In this document: positions 36,518-43,437 of the stretch, piece by piece | Position numbering within the stretch: the first letter of the stretch is position 1 | How the letters are laid out: each line of letters starts with the position of its first letter | Assembly (NCBI GenBank): GCA_964552675.1 | Contig: CAZKHJ010000001.1 | Location: 1 to 64,000 of the forward strand | DNA: 64,000 nucleotides | Source of the DNA: Sulfurimicrobium sp964552675 | Lineage (GTDB): Bacteria > Pseudomonadota > Gammaproteobacteria > Burkholderiales > Sulfuricellaceae | Reading direction: 5' to 3' | The notes under the pieces: generated by a model | The model's input: the letters and a program-made list of their open reading frames with translations, nothing else | Databases searched by the model: none | Told to the model about the DNA's origin: nothing | Position numbers and translations under genes: made by a program

Positions 36518-36594
36518 TTAACCCCTCCCACCCTCCCCTTATCAGGGGAGGAGCCAACGGCTTCCCCCTGACAAGGGAGGATTGAGGGGGTTAG
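36518..36594. repeat. GC-rich palindromic intergenic repeat (copy 1)
   Basis: A 77-bp imperfect palindrome with outer ends TTAACCCCTCC and GAGGGGGTTA. It holds one perfect hairpin CCTCCCCT-TATC-AGGGGAGG (36532-36551) and a second weaker one. It lies between convergent genes and overlaps the metW stop codon, so it may also end transcription from both sides. Copies 2 and 3 are at 40409-40502 and 47557-47629. Confidence 0.8.
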
Positions 36595-37190
36595 CCGCGC
36601 TCAACCCGATAAGCCGCCACGCTGCCACGGATATTGGGCAGAAAACCGATTTCCCGCTCGCCCTCCATCACTACCCGCTCCAGGATGCGGATGCCGCGCT
36701 GGGCACAGAAGGCTTCGAAATCCTTGACCGTGCACAGATGGATATTGGGCGTGTCGTACCACTGGTAAGGCAGGTTGGGAGACACCGGCATGTGGCCCTG
36801 CATGACCTGCACGCGATGGCGCCAGTAGCCGAAGTTGGGGAAGGCGACGATGGCCTGCCTGCCGACGCGCAGCATTTCGGAGATGACCTGTTCGATGTGG
36901 CGCATGGCTTGCAGGGTTTGCGACAGGATGACGAAATCGAAGGAGTTCGCCTCGAAGCCGGACAGCCCGGCATCAAGGTCATTCTGGATGACATTGAGGC
37001 CTTTTTTCACGCAGGCCAGAACGTTGGCATCTTTGATATCCACGCCGTAGCCATGTGCCTGGCGGCTGTCCTTGAGATACTTGAGCAGGGTGCCGTCGCC
37101 GCAGCCCAGGTCGAGCACGCGCGAGCCGGGCTTGACCCAGGCGGCAATGGTTTCGAAATCGTGCCGCACCGTGGCGGAATCCATGTTCAT
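36591..37190 (-). CDS. metW: Methionine biosynthesis protein MetW
   Basis: A 199-aa SAM-methyltransferase-fold protein that acts with MetX in many proteobacteria; recent work on MetXW enzymes shows MetW is needed for homoserine succinyltransferase activity. It shows VLDLGCGDGTLLKYL, DIKDANVLAC and DFVILSQTLQAM, all MetW signatures, and a C-terminal LPNIRGSVAAYRVE. The start is the ATG at 37190 (MNMDSATVRHDF), preceded by AAGGAGGGGG from the last repeat unit. Its ancestral start probably overlapped the metX stop at 37490; a repeat array now separates them. Confidence 0.93.
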   Translation of the reverse strand: MNMDSATVRHDFETIAAWVKPGSRVLDLGCGDGTLLKYLKDSRQAHGYGVDIKDANVLACVKKGLNVIQNDLDAGLSGFEANSFDFVILSQTLQAMRHIEQVISEMLRVGRQAIVAFPNFGYWRHRVQVMQGHMPVSPNLPYQWYDTPNIHLCTVKDFEAFCAQRGIRILERVVMEGEREIGFLPNIRGSVAAYRVERG

Positions 37191-37238
37191 GCCGCCCCCT
37201 CCTTGACTTCCGTTACGCATTTTTCTGGGCTTCGTCGG

Positions 37239-37338
37239 NNNNNNNNNNNNNNNNNNNNNNNNNNNNNNNNNNNNNNNNNNNNNNNNNNNNNNNNNNNNNN
37301 NNNNNNNNNNNNNNNNNNNNNNNNNNNNNNNNNNNNNN
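37239..37338. other. Assembly gap (100 N)
   Basis: Exactly 100 undetermined bases, the usual placeholder for a scaffold gap of unknown size. It falls within the tandem repeat array, which probably caused the break. The flanking pieces sum to 90 of 110 bp of one unit, so the smallest consistent true gap is 20 bp. Confidence 0.95.
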
Positions 37339-37376
37339 CGGTCGCATCCCCGCTACGCGGGGCCCCTGCTTCCTGT

Positions 37377-37490
37377 TCATGCCGCCCCCTCCTTGACTTC
37401 CGTTACGCATTTTTCTGGGCTTCGTCGGTGGCCGGCGTCATTCACGGGCGGTCGCATCCCCGCTACGCGGGGCCCCTGCTTCCTGTTCAT
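37377..37490 (-). CDS. 37-codon mini-ORF of the metX-metW repeat unit
   Basis: Starts with the ATG overlapping the metX stop (ATGA at 37490-37487) and ends with TGA at 37379-37377, which overlaps the ATG of the next unit (37380-37378). Its peptide begins MNRKQGPRVAGMRPPVNDAG, like the MSSEQGPRPAGMR...NAAG stretch of the murG-murC mini-ORF. A ribosome binding site AAGGAGGGGG is regenerated before the next start. It may be translated only as a coupling device. No known domain. Confidence 0.45.
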   Translation of the reverse strand: MNRKQGPRVAGMRPPVNDAGHRRSPEKCVTEVKEGAA

Positions 37491-38632
37491 GCCGCCCCCT
37501 CCTCACATGCTACCCGTTCCATGTAGGCGCGCACCAGGTTGTGATACTGCGGGTCTTCCATGAGGAAGGCATCATGGCCGTGGGCAGCGGTGATTTCCGC
37601 GTAGCTCACATCCAGGTTGTTGTCCAGCAGCGCCTTGACGATCTCGCGCGAACGCGCAGGGGAAAAGCGCCAGTCGGTGGAGAAGGAAACCACCAGGAAT
37701 TTCGCCCGCGCAACCCGCAGGGTTTCGCTCAGGGAACCGTGCTGATGGTGGTGGGTGGGATCGAAGTAATCCAGCGCCTTGGTCATCAGCAGGTAGCTAT
37801 TGGCGTCGAAGCTGTCGGCGAACTTGTCGCCCTGGTAGCGCAGGTAGGACTCGATCTCGAATTCGACCTCGTAGCCGAAGTTGTAAGCGCCTGAGCGCAG
37901 TACGCGGCCGAATTTCTCCCCCATCACGTCGTCCGACAGGTAGGTGATGTGGCCCAGCATACGGGCGATGCGCAGGCCACGGCGCGGCACCACGCCATGA
38001 GCGTAGAAATCGCCGCCATGGAAATCCGGGTCGGTCAGGATCGCCTGGCGCGCCACGTCGTTGAAGGCGATGTTCTGCGCCGTCAACCGGGGCGCGGCAG
38101 CAATCACCAGGGCATGGCGCAGGCGGTCGGGATGGTTGATGCTCCATTGCAGCACCTGCATACCGCCCAGACTGCCGCCGACAATGGCGGCGAACTGGTG
38201 GATGCCGAGCCGGTCGGCCAGCCTGGCCTGGGTCTCCACCCAGTCCTCCACCGTCACCACCGGGAAGCTGGCGCCGAAGGGCCTGCCGGTATGGGGGTTG
38301 ATGCTGGAAGGGCCGGTCGAGCCGTGACAGCCGCCGAGATTGTTCAGGCCGATGACGAAGAAACGGTTGGTGTCGATGGCCTTGCCCGGGCCGATCATGT
38401 TATCCCACCAGCCGGGGCGCTTGTCGTGCTCGGAATGGTAGCCGGCGACATGATGGTGGCCGGACAGCGCGTGGCAGACCAGGATGGCGTTGGACTTCTC
38501 GGCATTGAGCGTGCCGTAGGTTTCATACACCAGCTCATAGGACGGCAGGATGGCACCGCTTTTGAGCGTCAGTGGCGTTTCAAAACGGGCGGTTTGCGGC
38601 GTGACGACGCCGACTGAATCGGGTTTGGACAT
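37487..38632 (-). CDS. metX: Homoserine O-succinyl/acetyltransferase MetX
   Basis: Alpha/beta-hydrolase-fold acyltransferase that activates homoserine for methionine synthesis, 381 aa. The nucleophile Ser154 lies in VGGSLGGMQ, the acid in FSTDWRFSPARS and the His in AAHGHDAFLME. The early CHALSGHHHVAG and NLGGCHGSTGPSS form the oxyanion and substrate region. In proteobacterial MetX paired with MetW the acyl donor is usually succinyl-CoA, but this is inferred from context. Its stop overlaps the first ATG of the repeat array that precedes metW. Confidence 0.94.
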   Translation of the reverse strand: MSKPDSVGVVTPQTARFETPLTLKSGAILPSYELVYETYGTLNAEKSNAILVCHALSGHHHVAGYHSEHDKRPGWWDNMIGPGKAIDTNRFFVIGLNNLGGCHGSTGPSSINPHTGRPFGASFPVVTVEDWVETQARLADRLGIHQFAAIVGGSLGGMQVLQWSINHPDRLRHALVIAAAPRLTAQNIAFNDVARQAILTDPDFHGGDFYAHGVVPRRGLRIARMLGHITYLSDDVMGEKFGRVLRSGAYNFGYEVEFEIESYLRYQGDKFADSFDANSYLLMTKALDYFDPTHHHQHGSLSETLRVARAKFLVVSFSTDWRFSPARSREIVKALLDNNLDVSYAEITAAHGHDAFLMEDPQYHNLVRAYMERVACEEGAA

Positions 38633-38658
38633 ATCCGGGCGATTATCGTGAATTTGGC

Positions 38659-40386
38659 TCAGGCATTCAAGCGCGCCAGATGCGCGTGCATTCTTTCCGG
38701 CTCTTCGGTTTTGAGCATGCGGCTCACCAGCGACGGCAATTCCGGCACGTTGGTGCGCAGGATCTGCTGCTTCACCGTCAGCAGATGCGCCGGGTGCATC
38801 GAGAACTGGCGCAGGCCGAGGCCCAGCAACAGGCGGGTCATCCTGACATCACCCGCCATCTCGCCACACACCGAAACCGGGATGCCGGCCTTGTCAGCGC
38901 ACTTGATGGTATAGGACACCAGTTGCAGAACTGCGGGATGAAGCGGATCGTAAAGATGCGCCACGCTGTCGTCGGTGCGGTCAATGGCCAGGGTGTATTG
39001 GATGAGGTCGTTGGTGCCGATGGAGAGAAAATCCAGATGCTTGGCAAAAACGTGGGCGGCCAGCGCTGCGGCAGGTATCTCGATCATGCCGCCAACAGGG
39101 ATGCTGTCATCGAAAGAAATGCCGTCTTCCATCAAGCTCTGCTTGGCGTGTGCGAGCAGATGAAAAGCCTGGTTCATCTCGGTCAGGGACGACAGCATGG
39201 GAATCAGCAGCTTGATCCTGCCGTAGTGTGAAGCGCGCAAAATGGCGCGCAGCTGGGTGTGGAATAGTTGCGGCTCGGCCAGGCACAGGCGGATGGCGCG
39301 CAGGCCCAGGGCCGGGTTGGCGCTGGTATTTTCCGCACCAAACAACTGCTTGTCCGCGCCCAGATCAAGGGTGCGGATGGTGACCGGAAAGCCGTGCATT
39401 TCTTCCGCCACGCGGCGATAGGCGAGAAATTGCTCTTCCTCGCCCGGCAGATCGCGCCGGTTGAGGAACAGGAATTCGCTGCGGAACAGCCCGATGCCGG
39501 TGGCGCCGTTGGCCTTCACGTCGCCGATGTCGTCCGGCAGCTCGATATTGGCGTGCAGCTCCACTACCGTGCCATCCAAGGTGGTGGCGCGGGTGGACTT
39601 GAGACGCTTGAGTTTCTGCTTTTCCAGCTCCCACTGGCTCTGGCGCAGCTTGTATTCGGCCAGCACCGTCTTGTCCGGGTTGACGATGACAATGCCCTGG
39701 GTCCCGTCGACGATGATCAGTTCGCGCTCGCGAATCAGGCTGCGCGCATGGTGCAGCGCCACGATCGAGGGAATGTTGAGGCTGCGCGCCAGAATCGCGG
39801 TGTGGGAAGTGGTGCCGCCCACGTCGGTGACGAAGGCGGCGAACTGGTGCTGCTTGAACAGCATCATGTCGGCGGGGGAAAGATCGTGCGCCACCAGGAT
39901 GCTGGTCTGGTCCGGGCTGGCCGGGCCGGGCGTATGCAGGGTGGCATGGCCGAGCAGTGATTTCAGCACCCGCTCCACCACCTGCACCACGTCCGCCTTG
40001 CGCTCGCGCAGGTAATCGTCCTCGATCTGGTCGAACTGCGCCAGCAGGGTGTCCATCTGCTGCTTCAACGCCCATTCGGCATTGACGCGCTGGCTCTCGA
40101 TGCGCTCCTTGGGCACGGTCGAGAGCGTGGGGTCGCTCAGGATCAGGATATGCAGATCGAGGAAGGCGTCGAATTCCGCCGGCGCATGGGCAGGAATATT
40201 GTGGCGCAGCTCCTTGAGTTCCTCCAGCGTAGCCTGGATGGCAGCATCAAAGCGGGCGACTTCCTCGGGAACCCGCGCCTTGGTGAGGCCGTATTGCGGC
40301 ACGTCGAGGCCGACGTGCGAGATGAGATGCGCATGGCCGATGGCAATGCCGCCGGAAACGGCGACGCCATGCATGGTGAAGCTCAT
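38659..40386 (-). CDS. ptsI: PTS phosphoenolpyruvate-protein phosphotransferase (Enzyme I)
   Basis: Takes phosphate from PEP and passes it to HPr. The 575-aa protein has the same length as E. coli EI. The phosphorylated His195 lies in VGGTTSHTAILA, and the PEP-binding C-terminal barrel shows GIGLFRSEFLF, FLSIGTNDLIQYT and SVCGEMAGD. I start it at the ATG at 40386 (GGGAG upstream). A longer frame to 40512 reads through a palindromic repeat and gives a low-complexity Pro/Gly/Glu extension that is not part of the protein. Last gene of the EIIA-HPr-EI unit, which has no sugar permease nearby and is probably regulatory. Confidence 0.95.
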   Translation of the reverse strand: MSFTMHGVAVSGGIAIGHAHLISHVGLDVPQYGLTKARVPEEVARFDAAIQATLEELKELRHNIPAHAPAEFDAFLDLHILILSDPTLSTVPKERIESQRVNAEWALKQQMDTLLAQFDQIEDDYLRERKADVVQVVERVLKSLLGHATLHTPGPASPDQTSILVAHDLSPADMMLFKQHQFAAFVTDVGGTTSHTAILARSLNIPSIVALHHARSLIRERELIIVDGTQGIVIVNPDKTVLAEYKLRQSQWELEKQKLKRLKSTRATTLDGTVVELHANIELPDDIGDVKANGATGIGLFRSEFLFLNRRDLPGEEEQFLAYRRVAEEMHGFPVTIRTLDLGADKQLFGAENTSANPALGLRAIRLCLAEPQLFHTQLRAILRASHYGRIKLLIPMLSSLTEMNQAFHLLAHAKQSLMEDGISFDDSIPVGGMIEIPAAALAAHVFAKHLDFLSIGTNDLIQYTLAIDRTDDSVAHLYDPLHPAVLQLVSYTIKCADKAGIPVSVCGEMAGDVRMTRLLLGLGLRQFSMHPAHLLTVKQQILRTNVPELPSLVSRMLKTEEPERMHAHLARLNA

Positions 40387-40408
40387 GCCATTGCTCCCAC
40401 GCGCAAAA

Positions 40409-40502
40409 AACCCATCCCCTCCCCGGCCCTCCCCTTGAAGGGGAGGGAGCCTGTGCCGGTCAGTTCCTTCCCCTTCAGGGGGAAGGTTAGGATGGGGGAG
40501 TT
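40409..40502. repeat. GC-rich palindromic repeat between ptsH and ptsI (copy 2)
   Basis: A 94-bp imperfect palindrome with ends AACCCATCCCC and GGATGGGGGAGTT. It contains a 10-bp-arm hairpin CCCTCCCCTT-G-AAGGGGAGGG (40427-40447) and a second one CCTTCCCC-TTCA-GGGGAAGG type. It fills most of the ptsH-ptsI spacer and so sits inside an operon, where it could change mRNA stability or the HPr:EI ratio. Confidence 0.8.
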
Positions 40503-40504
40503 GT

Positions 40505-40774
40505 TCATTCACCTTCCCCGAACTTGTCGTTGATCAGGTCGAGGATTGCCTTCATCGCCTGTTCTTCATCCTCCCCCTCGGTTTCGACACCGATGGTCGA
40601 TCCCTTGCTGGCGGCCAGCATCATCACGCCCATGATGCTTTTGGCGTTGATGCGCTTGCCGTTGCGGCTGAGCCAGATCTGGCTTTTGTGCTGGCCGGCG
40701 GTCTGGGTCAGCTTGGCCGAGGCACGCGCGTGCAACCCCAGCTTGTTGGTGATTTCAACGTCCTGTTGCAACAT
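40505..40774 (-). CDS. ptsH: PTS phosphocarrier protein HPr
   Basis: An 89-aa HPr. The phosphorylated His15 is in LGLHARAS, and Ser46 in INAKSIMGVM is the site that HPr kinase modifies in many bacteria. It receives phosphate from EI and passes it to the EIIA encoded just upstream. It overlaps the EIIA gene by 20 bp and is separated from ptsI by palindromic repeat copy 2. No hprK is in the window. Confidence 0.95.
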   Translation of the reverse strand: MLQQDVEITNKLGLHARASAKLTQTAGQHKSQIWLSRNGKRINAKSIMGVMMLAASKGSTIGVETEGEDEEQAMKAILDLINDKFGEGE

Positions 40775-41168
40775 GGCAGGCTTCCAGGGTGGTGTGAATG
40801 ATGCCGTCGTGGCCGCCGGAAAGGGCTTTCTCCACTACGGTGGCCAGCGATTCGTCGCGATAGGTGAGCGCCCGTACCAGCATCGGCAGGTTGACCCCGG
40901 CAATGCCCTCCACCCGCCCCGGTTCGAGCAGGCGGCAGGTGATGTTGGTTGGGGTGGCGCCGTAAATGTCCGACAGGATCAGCACGCCATCGCCCTGATC
41001 GAGCTGGCGCAGCAATTCCCTGGCCTGGGGCAATATCGCCACGGGGTCGTCGTGAATGGTGACGCCGAGTTGTTGCAGATTCAGCGGACGGCTGCCCATG
41101 ACGTGGCTGGCGCAGTGAATCAGACTCTCGCCCAGGGCGCCATGGGCGACGATAAGAATACCGATCAT
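40755..41168 (-). CDS. PTS EIIA component, mannose family
   Basis: A 137-aa EIIA(Man)-type domain. It starts MIGILIVAHGALGESL with the phosphorylatable His9; LSDIYGATPTNITCRLL and GVNLPMLVRALTYR are family blocks. It stands alone without EIIB, EIIC or EIID, as in the regulatory PTS of many betaproteobacteria. It likely acts in signalling rather than uptake. First gene of EIIA-ptsH-ptsI. Confidence 0.92.
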   Translation of the reverse strand: MIGILIVAHGALGESLIHCASHVMGSRPLNLQQLGVTIHDDPVAILPQARELLRQLDQGDGVLILSDIYGATPTNITCRLLEPGRVEGIAGVNLPMLVRALTYRDESLATVVEKALSGGHDGIIHTTLEACHVATGR

Positions 41169-41242
41169 TTGGAGTTTGAGGCGTACAGAAAAAAGGAAGT
41201 CATTTTACCCCGCTAAAACAAAAGTCGCATAGCGATACTCCG

Positions 41243-41280
41243 CCCCCTCTACCTCCGGGAGAGGGCAGGGGTGAGGGAGG
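41243..41280. repeat. Short GC-rich palindrome between apbE and the EIIA gene
   Basis: CCCTCT and AGAGGG arms around a short centre, followed by GGCAGGGGTGAGGGAGG. It resembles half of the larger palindromic repeats in this window and the widespread CCCTCTCCC...GGGAGAGGG type. It could act as a terminator for the gshB-apbE transcript, but there is no T-run on the minus strand. Confidence 0.45.
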
Positions 41281-41292
41281 CGGCCTTGGCCG

Positions 41293-42369
41293 TCAGGGCG
41301 ATTCGTGCAGTTTCAGGCTGGGTTCAAGAAAGTTCAGGCGCTGTTTCATTGCCGGGGTGAGGTAAATTTCGCCCTGCGCGTCGATCAGCATGACCTGCTC
41401 GACCCCCATTTTCCGCGCCGCCTCGCGCCAGCCATTCCTGCCCGCGATGAAAGCCGGCTTGGAGGCGACATCTGACAGCACCCCCGCATCCTTGCGCCGG
41501 GGAATCAGCACCGTCACTGCCTGCACGCCCTGCGCCGGGTAGCCGGTGCGCGGGTCGATGATGTGACAGTAGCGCTTGCCGTCAAGCTCGAAATAGCGCT
41601 GGTAGTCGCCGGAAGTACCGATGGCCTCGCCATCATGCAGTTCCAGCGTGGCAATGGCACCGGGCTTGCGCGGGTGCTGGATGCCGACCTGCCATGGACG
41701 CTTGCCGTGGGCGCCCAGGGCAATGATATTGCCGCCGATATTGACCAGCGCATTCTTCACGCCCTGCGCGCGCAGATAATCCGCTGCCACGTCCAGCGCA
41801 TAGCCCTTGGCATAGCCGCCCAGATCCACGCGCACCGCCGGGTTCTTGCTGTGGAATTCAATCCCTTCGACCACGATATCCGACATTTGCGGCCTGGCTT
41901 TCAGCCATTTCCCGATTTCCGCCGGATCGGGGCGCACCGGCTGGAATTCGTCGTTCTGAAAGCCCCACAGCCGGATCAGATTGCCGATGGCCGGGTTGAA
42001 CAGTCCGCCTGACTGTTCGGAAAGCCGGGTGGCGTCCGCCAGCAAGGGAATCATCCCGGGCTGAATTGCCGCCCTGGCCGGTGCATTGGCGAAAATCTCA
42101 TTCATCCGGCTGAGGCTGCCCGGCTTCCAGGCGTGGAGATATTCGTGCATCTGGTCGAAATCGGCCAGCACCTGGCCGGCGAGGTTTTTGGCACGGGCCT
42201 CGTCCTCGCCGTAAATGCTCACTTCCACCAGCGTGCCGAAGACGTAACTTTGCTGCTGGTAAAGGGGTGGCTCCTTGGTGCAGCCGGCGAGGAGCAAAAG
42301 CGTGAGGAGCAAGGAGACAGGAGTAAGGAGTAAACCCAATCTCTCCGCAAATGACTCCTCTCTCCTCAC
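41293..42369 (-). CDS. apbE: FAD:protein FMN transferase (ApbE lipoprotein)
   Basis: Periplasmic lipoprotein, 358 aa, that attaches FMN to threonine of target proteins such as Na+-NQR or RnfG subunits. The signal peptide ends in the lipobox LLLAGC. The body shows VRVDLGGYAKGYALD, ALVNIGGNIIALG and IDPRTGYPAQG, typical Mg/FAD-binding blocks. The start is GTG (42369-42367), overlapping the gshB stop as GTGA, with GAGGAG upstream. Oddly, its signal-peptide codons are encoded by a palindromic repeat (42302-42383). No flavinylated partner is encoded nearby. Confidence 0.9.
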   Translation of the reverse strand: MRREESFAERLGLLLTPVSLLLTLLLLAGCTKEPPLYQQQSYVFGTLVEVSIYGEDEARAKNLAGQVLADFDQMHEYLHAWKPGSLSRMNEIFANAPARAAIQPGMIPLLADATRLSEQSGGLFNPAIGNLIRLWGFQNDEFQPVRPDPAEIGKWLKARPQMSDIVVEGIEFHSKNPAVRVDLGGYAKGYALDVAADYLRAQGVKNALVNIGGNIIALGAHGKRPWQVGIQHPRKPGAIATLELHDGEAIGTSGDYQRYFELDGKRYCHIIDPRTGYPAQGVQAVTVLIPRRKDAGVLSDVASKPAFIAGRNGWREAARKMGVEQVMLIDAQGEIYLTPAMKQRLNFLEPSLKLHESP

Positions 42370-42383
42370 TCTTTACTCCTCAC
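42302..42383. repeat. Long-armed palindrome at gshB-apbE, used as coding sequence
   Basis: Left arm 42302-42334 and right arm 42353-42383 are imperfect reverse complements built of GTGAGGAG / GGAGTAAGGAG motifs, roughly 24 of 30 positions pairing, around an 18-bp centre. It spans the end of gshB, the ribosome binding site and GTG start of apbE, and the hydrophobic core of its signal peptide. Confidence 0.75.
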
Positions 42384-43328
42384 TAGTTTTTCCAGCGCAT
42401 CCACAAACATCCCCGCCACGTCGAAGCCGGTCTGGGCGGATATCTCCTGAAAACCGGTGGGGCTGGTCACGTTGATCTCGGTGAGGCAATCGCCGATCAC
42501 GTCCAACCCGACCAGGAACAGCCCCAGCTCCCTGAGGCGGGGGCCGAGCGCAGCAGCAATTTCCCGGTCGCGCGGCGATAGCGGCTGGGCCACGCCCTTG
42601 CCGCCGGCAGCGAGGTTGCCGCGGGTCTCGCCCGCCTTGGGAATCCGCGCCAGGGCATGGGGTACCGGCTCACCGTCGATCAGGAGGATGCGCTTGTCGC
42701 CCAGAACGATCTCCGGAATATAGCGCTGAGCCATCACGGTACGGGCACCAAGCTGCGTCATGGTCTCGATGATCACGTTGAGATTGGGATCGTGGCGCTG
42801 GATGCGGAAAATGCCGCTGCCGCCCATGGCGTCGAGCGGTTTCAGAATGATGTCGCCATGCTTTTCAATGAACTCGCGGATCAGCTCCGCCTGCCGCGTC
42901 ACCAGCGTGGGTGGCATGAACTCAGGGAATTTGGCGGTGGACAGTTTCTCGTTGAAATCGCGCACCGCCCCGGGCCGGTTGAGAATGCGCGCGCCCTGCG
43001 CCTCCGCCAGCTCCAGCAGATAGGTGCTGTAGATGTACTCCATATCGAAAGGCGGATCCTTGCGCATCAGGGTGACATCAAAATCCGTCAACTCGTGCCA
43101 GGCCGGCTCCGCCAGGGTATACCACTCCAACTCTTCCGCCACCAGATCGACCCTGCGCGCATGGGCCCTGACCCGGCCTTCGGACAGGATCAGTTCATGC
43201 TGCTCCAGCACATAAAGGACATGGCCGCGCGCATGGGCCGCGCGCATCATGGCATAGGTGGAGTCCTTGTAGGTTTTCAGGGACTCGAGAGGGTCGAGGA
43301 TGATGGCAAGTTTCACGGCGAATATCAT
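42366..43328 (-). CDS. gshB: Glutathione synthetase
   Basis: ATP-grasp enzyme that joins gamma-Glu-Cys and Gly, 320 aa. It shows FAVKLAIILDPLESLKTYKDST at the N-terminus (in part), LMRKDPPFDMEYIYST, the ATP-grasp ILKPLDAMGGSGIFRI, and GLDVIGDCLTEINVTSPTGF. The start is the ATG at 43328. Its last codons and stop lie in the palindrome shared with apbE. gshA is on the same strand but 4.5 kb upstream, separated by two unrelated genes. Confidence 0.95.
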   Translation of the reverse strand: MIFAVKLAIILDPLESLKTYKDSTYAMMRAAHARGHVLYVLEQHELILSEGRVRAHARRVDLVAEELEWYTLAEPAWHELTDFDVTLMRKDPPFDMEYIYSTYLLELAEAQGARILNRPGAVRDFNEKLSTAKFPEFMPPTLVTRQAELIREFIEKHGDIILKPLDAMGGSGIFRIQRHDPNLNVIIETMTQLGARTVMAQRYIPEIVLGDKRILLIDGEPVPHALARIPKAGETRGNLAAGGKGVAQPLSPRDREIAAALGPRLRELGLFLVGLDVIGDCLTEINVTSPTGFQEISAQTGFDVAGMFVDALEKLVRSKE

Positions 43329-43368
43329 AACCGTTTTGCGGCAAATGGGTGGCATGAGCCGGGCCGGT

Positions 43369-43396
43369 TGTGATAAATGTCACTTACTGCAATAAT
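43369..43396 (+). promoter_or_regulatory. Candidate promoter with Crp/Fnr-type site
   Basis: TTGTGA (43368-43373) and AATAAT (43391-43396) are 17 bp apart. Overlapping the -35 is TGTGA-N6-TCACT (43369-43384), which fits the Crp-family consensus TGTGA-N6-TCACA at nine of ten bases. It precedes the heme-type GGDEF-EAL gene by about 40 bp. Confidence 0.5.
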
Positions 43397-43437
43397 CACA
43401 TGATCATAATAGGGTCTTTAATCACTACTGCACGACC

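Larger units (their letters stand above)
37191..37490 (-). repeat. Tandem array of a 110-bp unit at the metX-metW junction
   Basis: One full unit (37381-37490), a 42-bp start of a second (37339-37380) and a 48-bp tail (37191-37238) are visible around the N gap. Each unit starts at ATGAACAGG, carries the hairpin CCCCGC-GTA-GCGGGG, encodes a 37-codon frame and ends in AAGGAGGGGGCGGC before the next ATGA. The end of metX has nearly the same 20-bp sequence, so the unit is bounded by a duplicated ribosome-binding-site/start region. Total copies are unknown because of the gap; two is the minimum. It is related to the murG-murC element. Confidence 0.85.

Noticed and set aside
37191..37490. CRISPR array
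   Set aside because: The units are directly adjacent with no variable spacers and contain coding and ribosome-binding signals; no cas gene is present.
36582..37526. A plus-strand frame running across the N gap opposite metW
   Set aside because: It is antisense to metW and includes undetermined residues; it cannot be a gene.
40387..40512. N-terminal extension of Enzyme I
   Set aside because: The extra residues are encoded by the palindromic repeat; the ATG at 40386 gives exactly the usual 575 aa with a good ribosome binding site.
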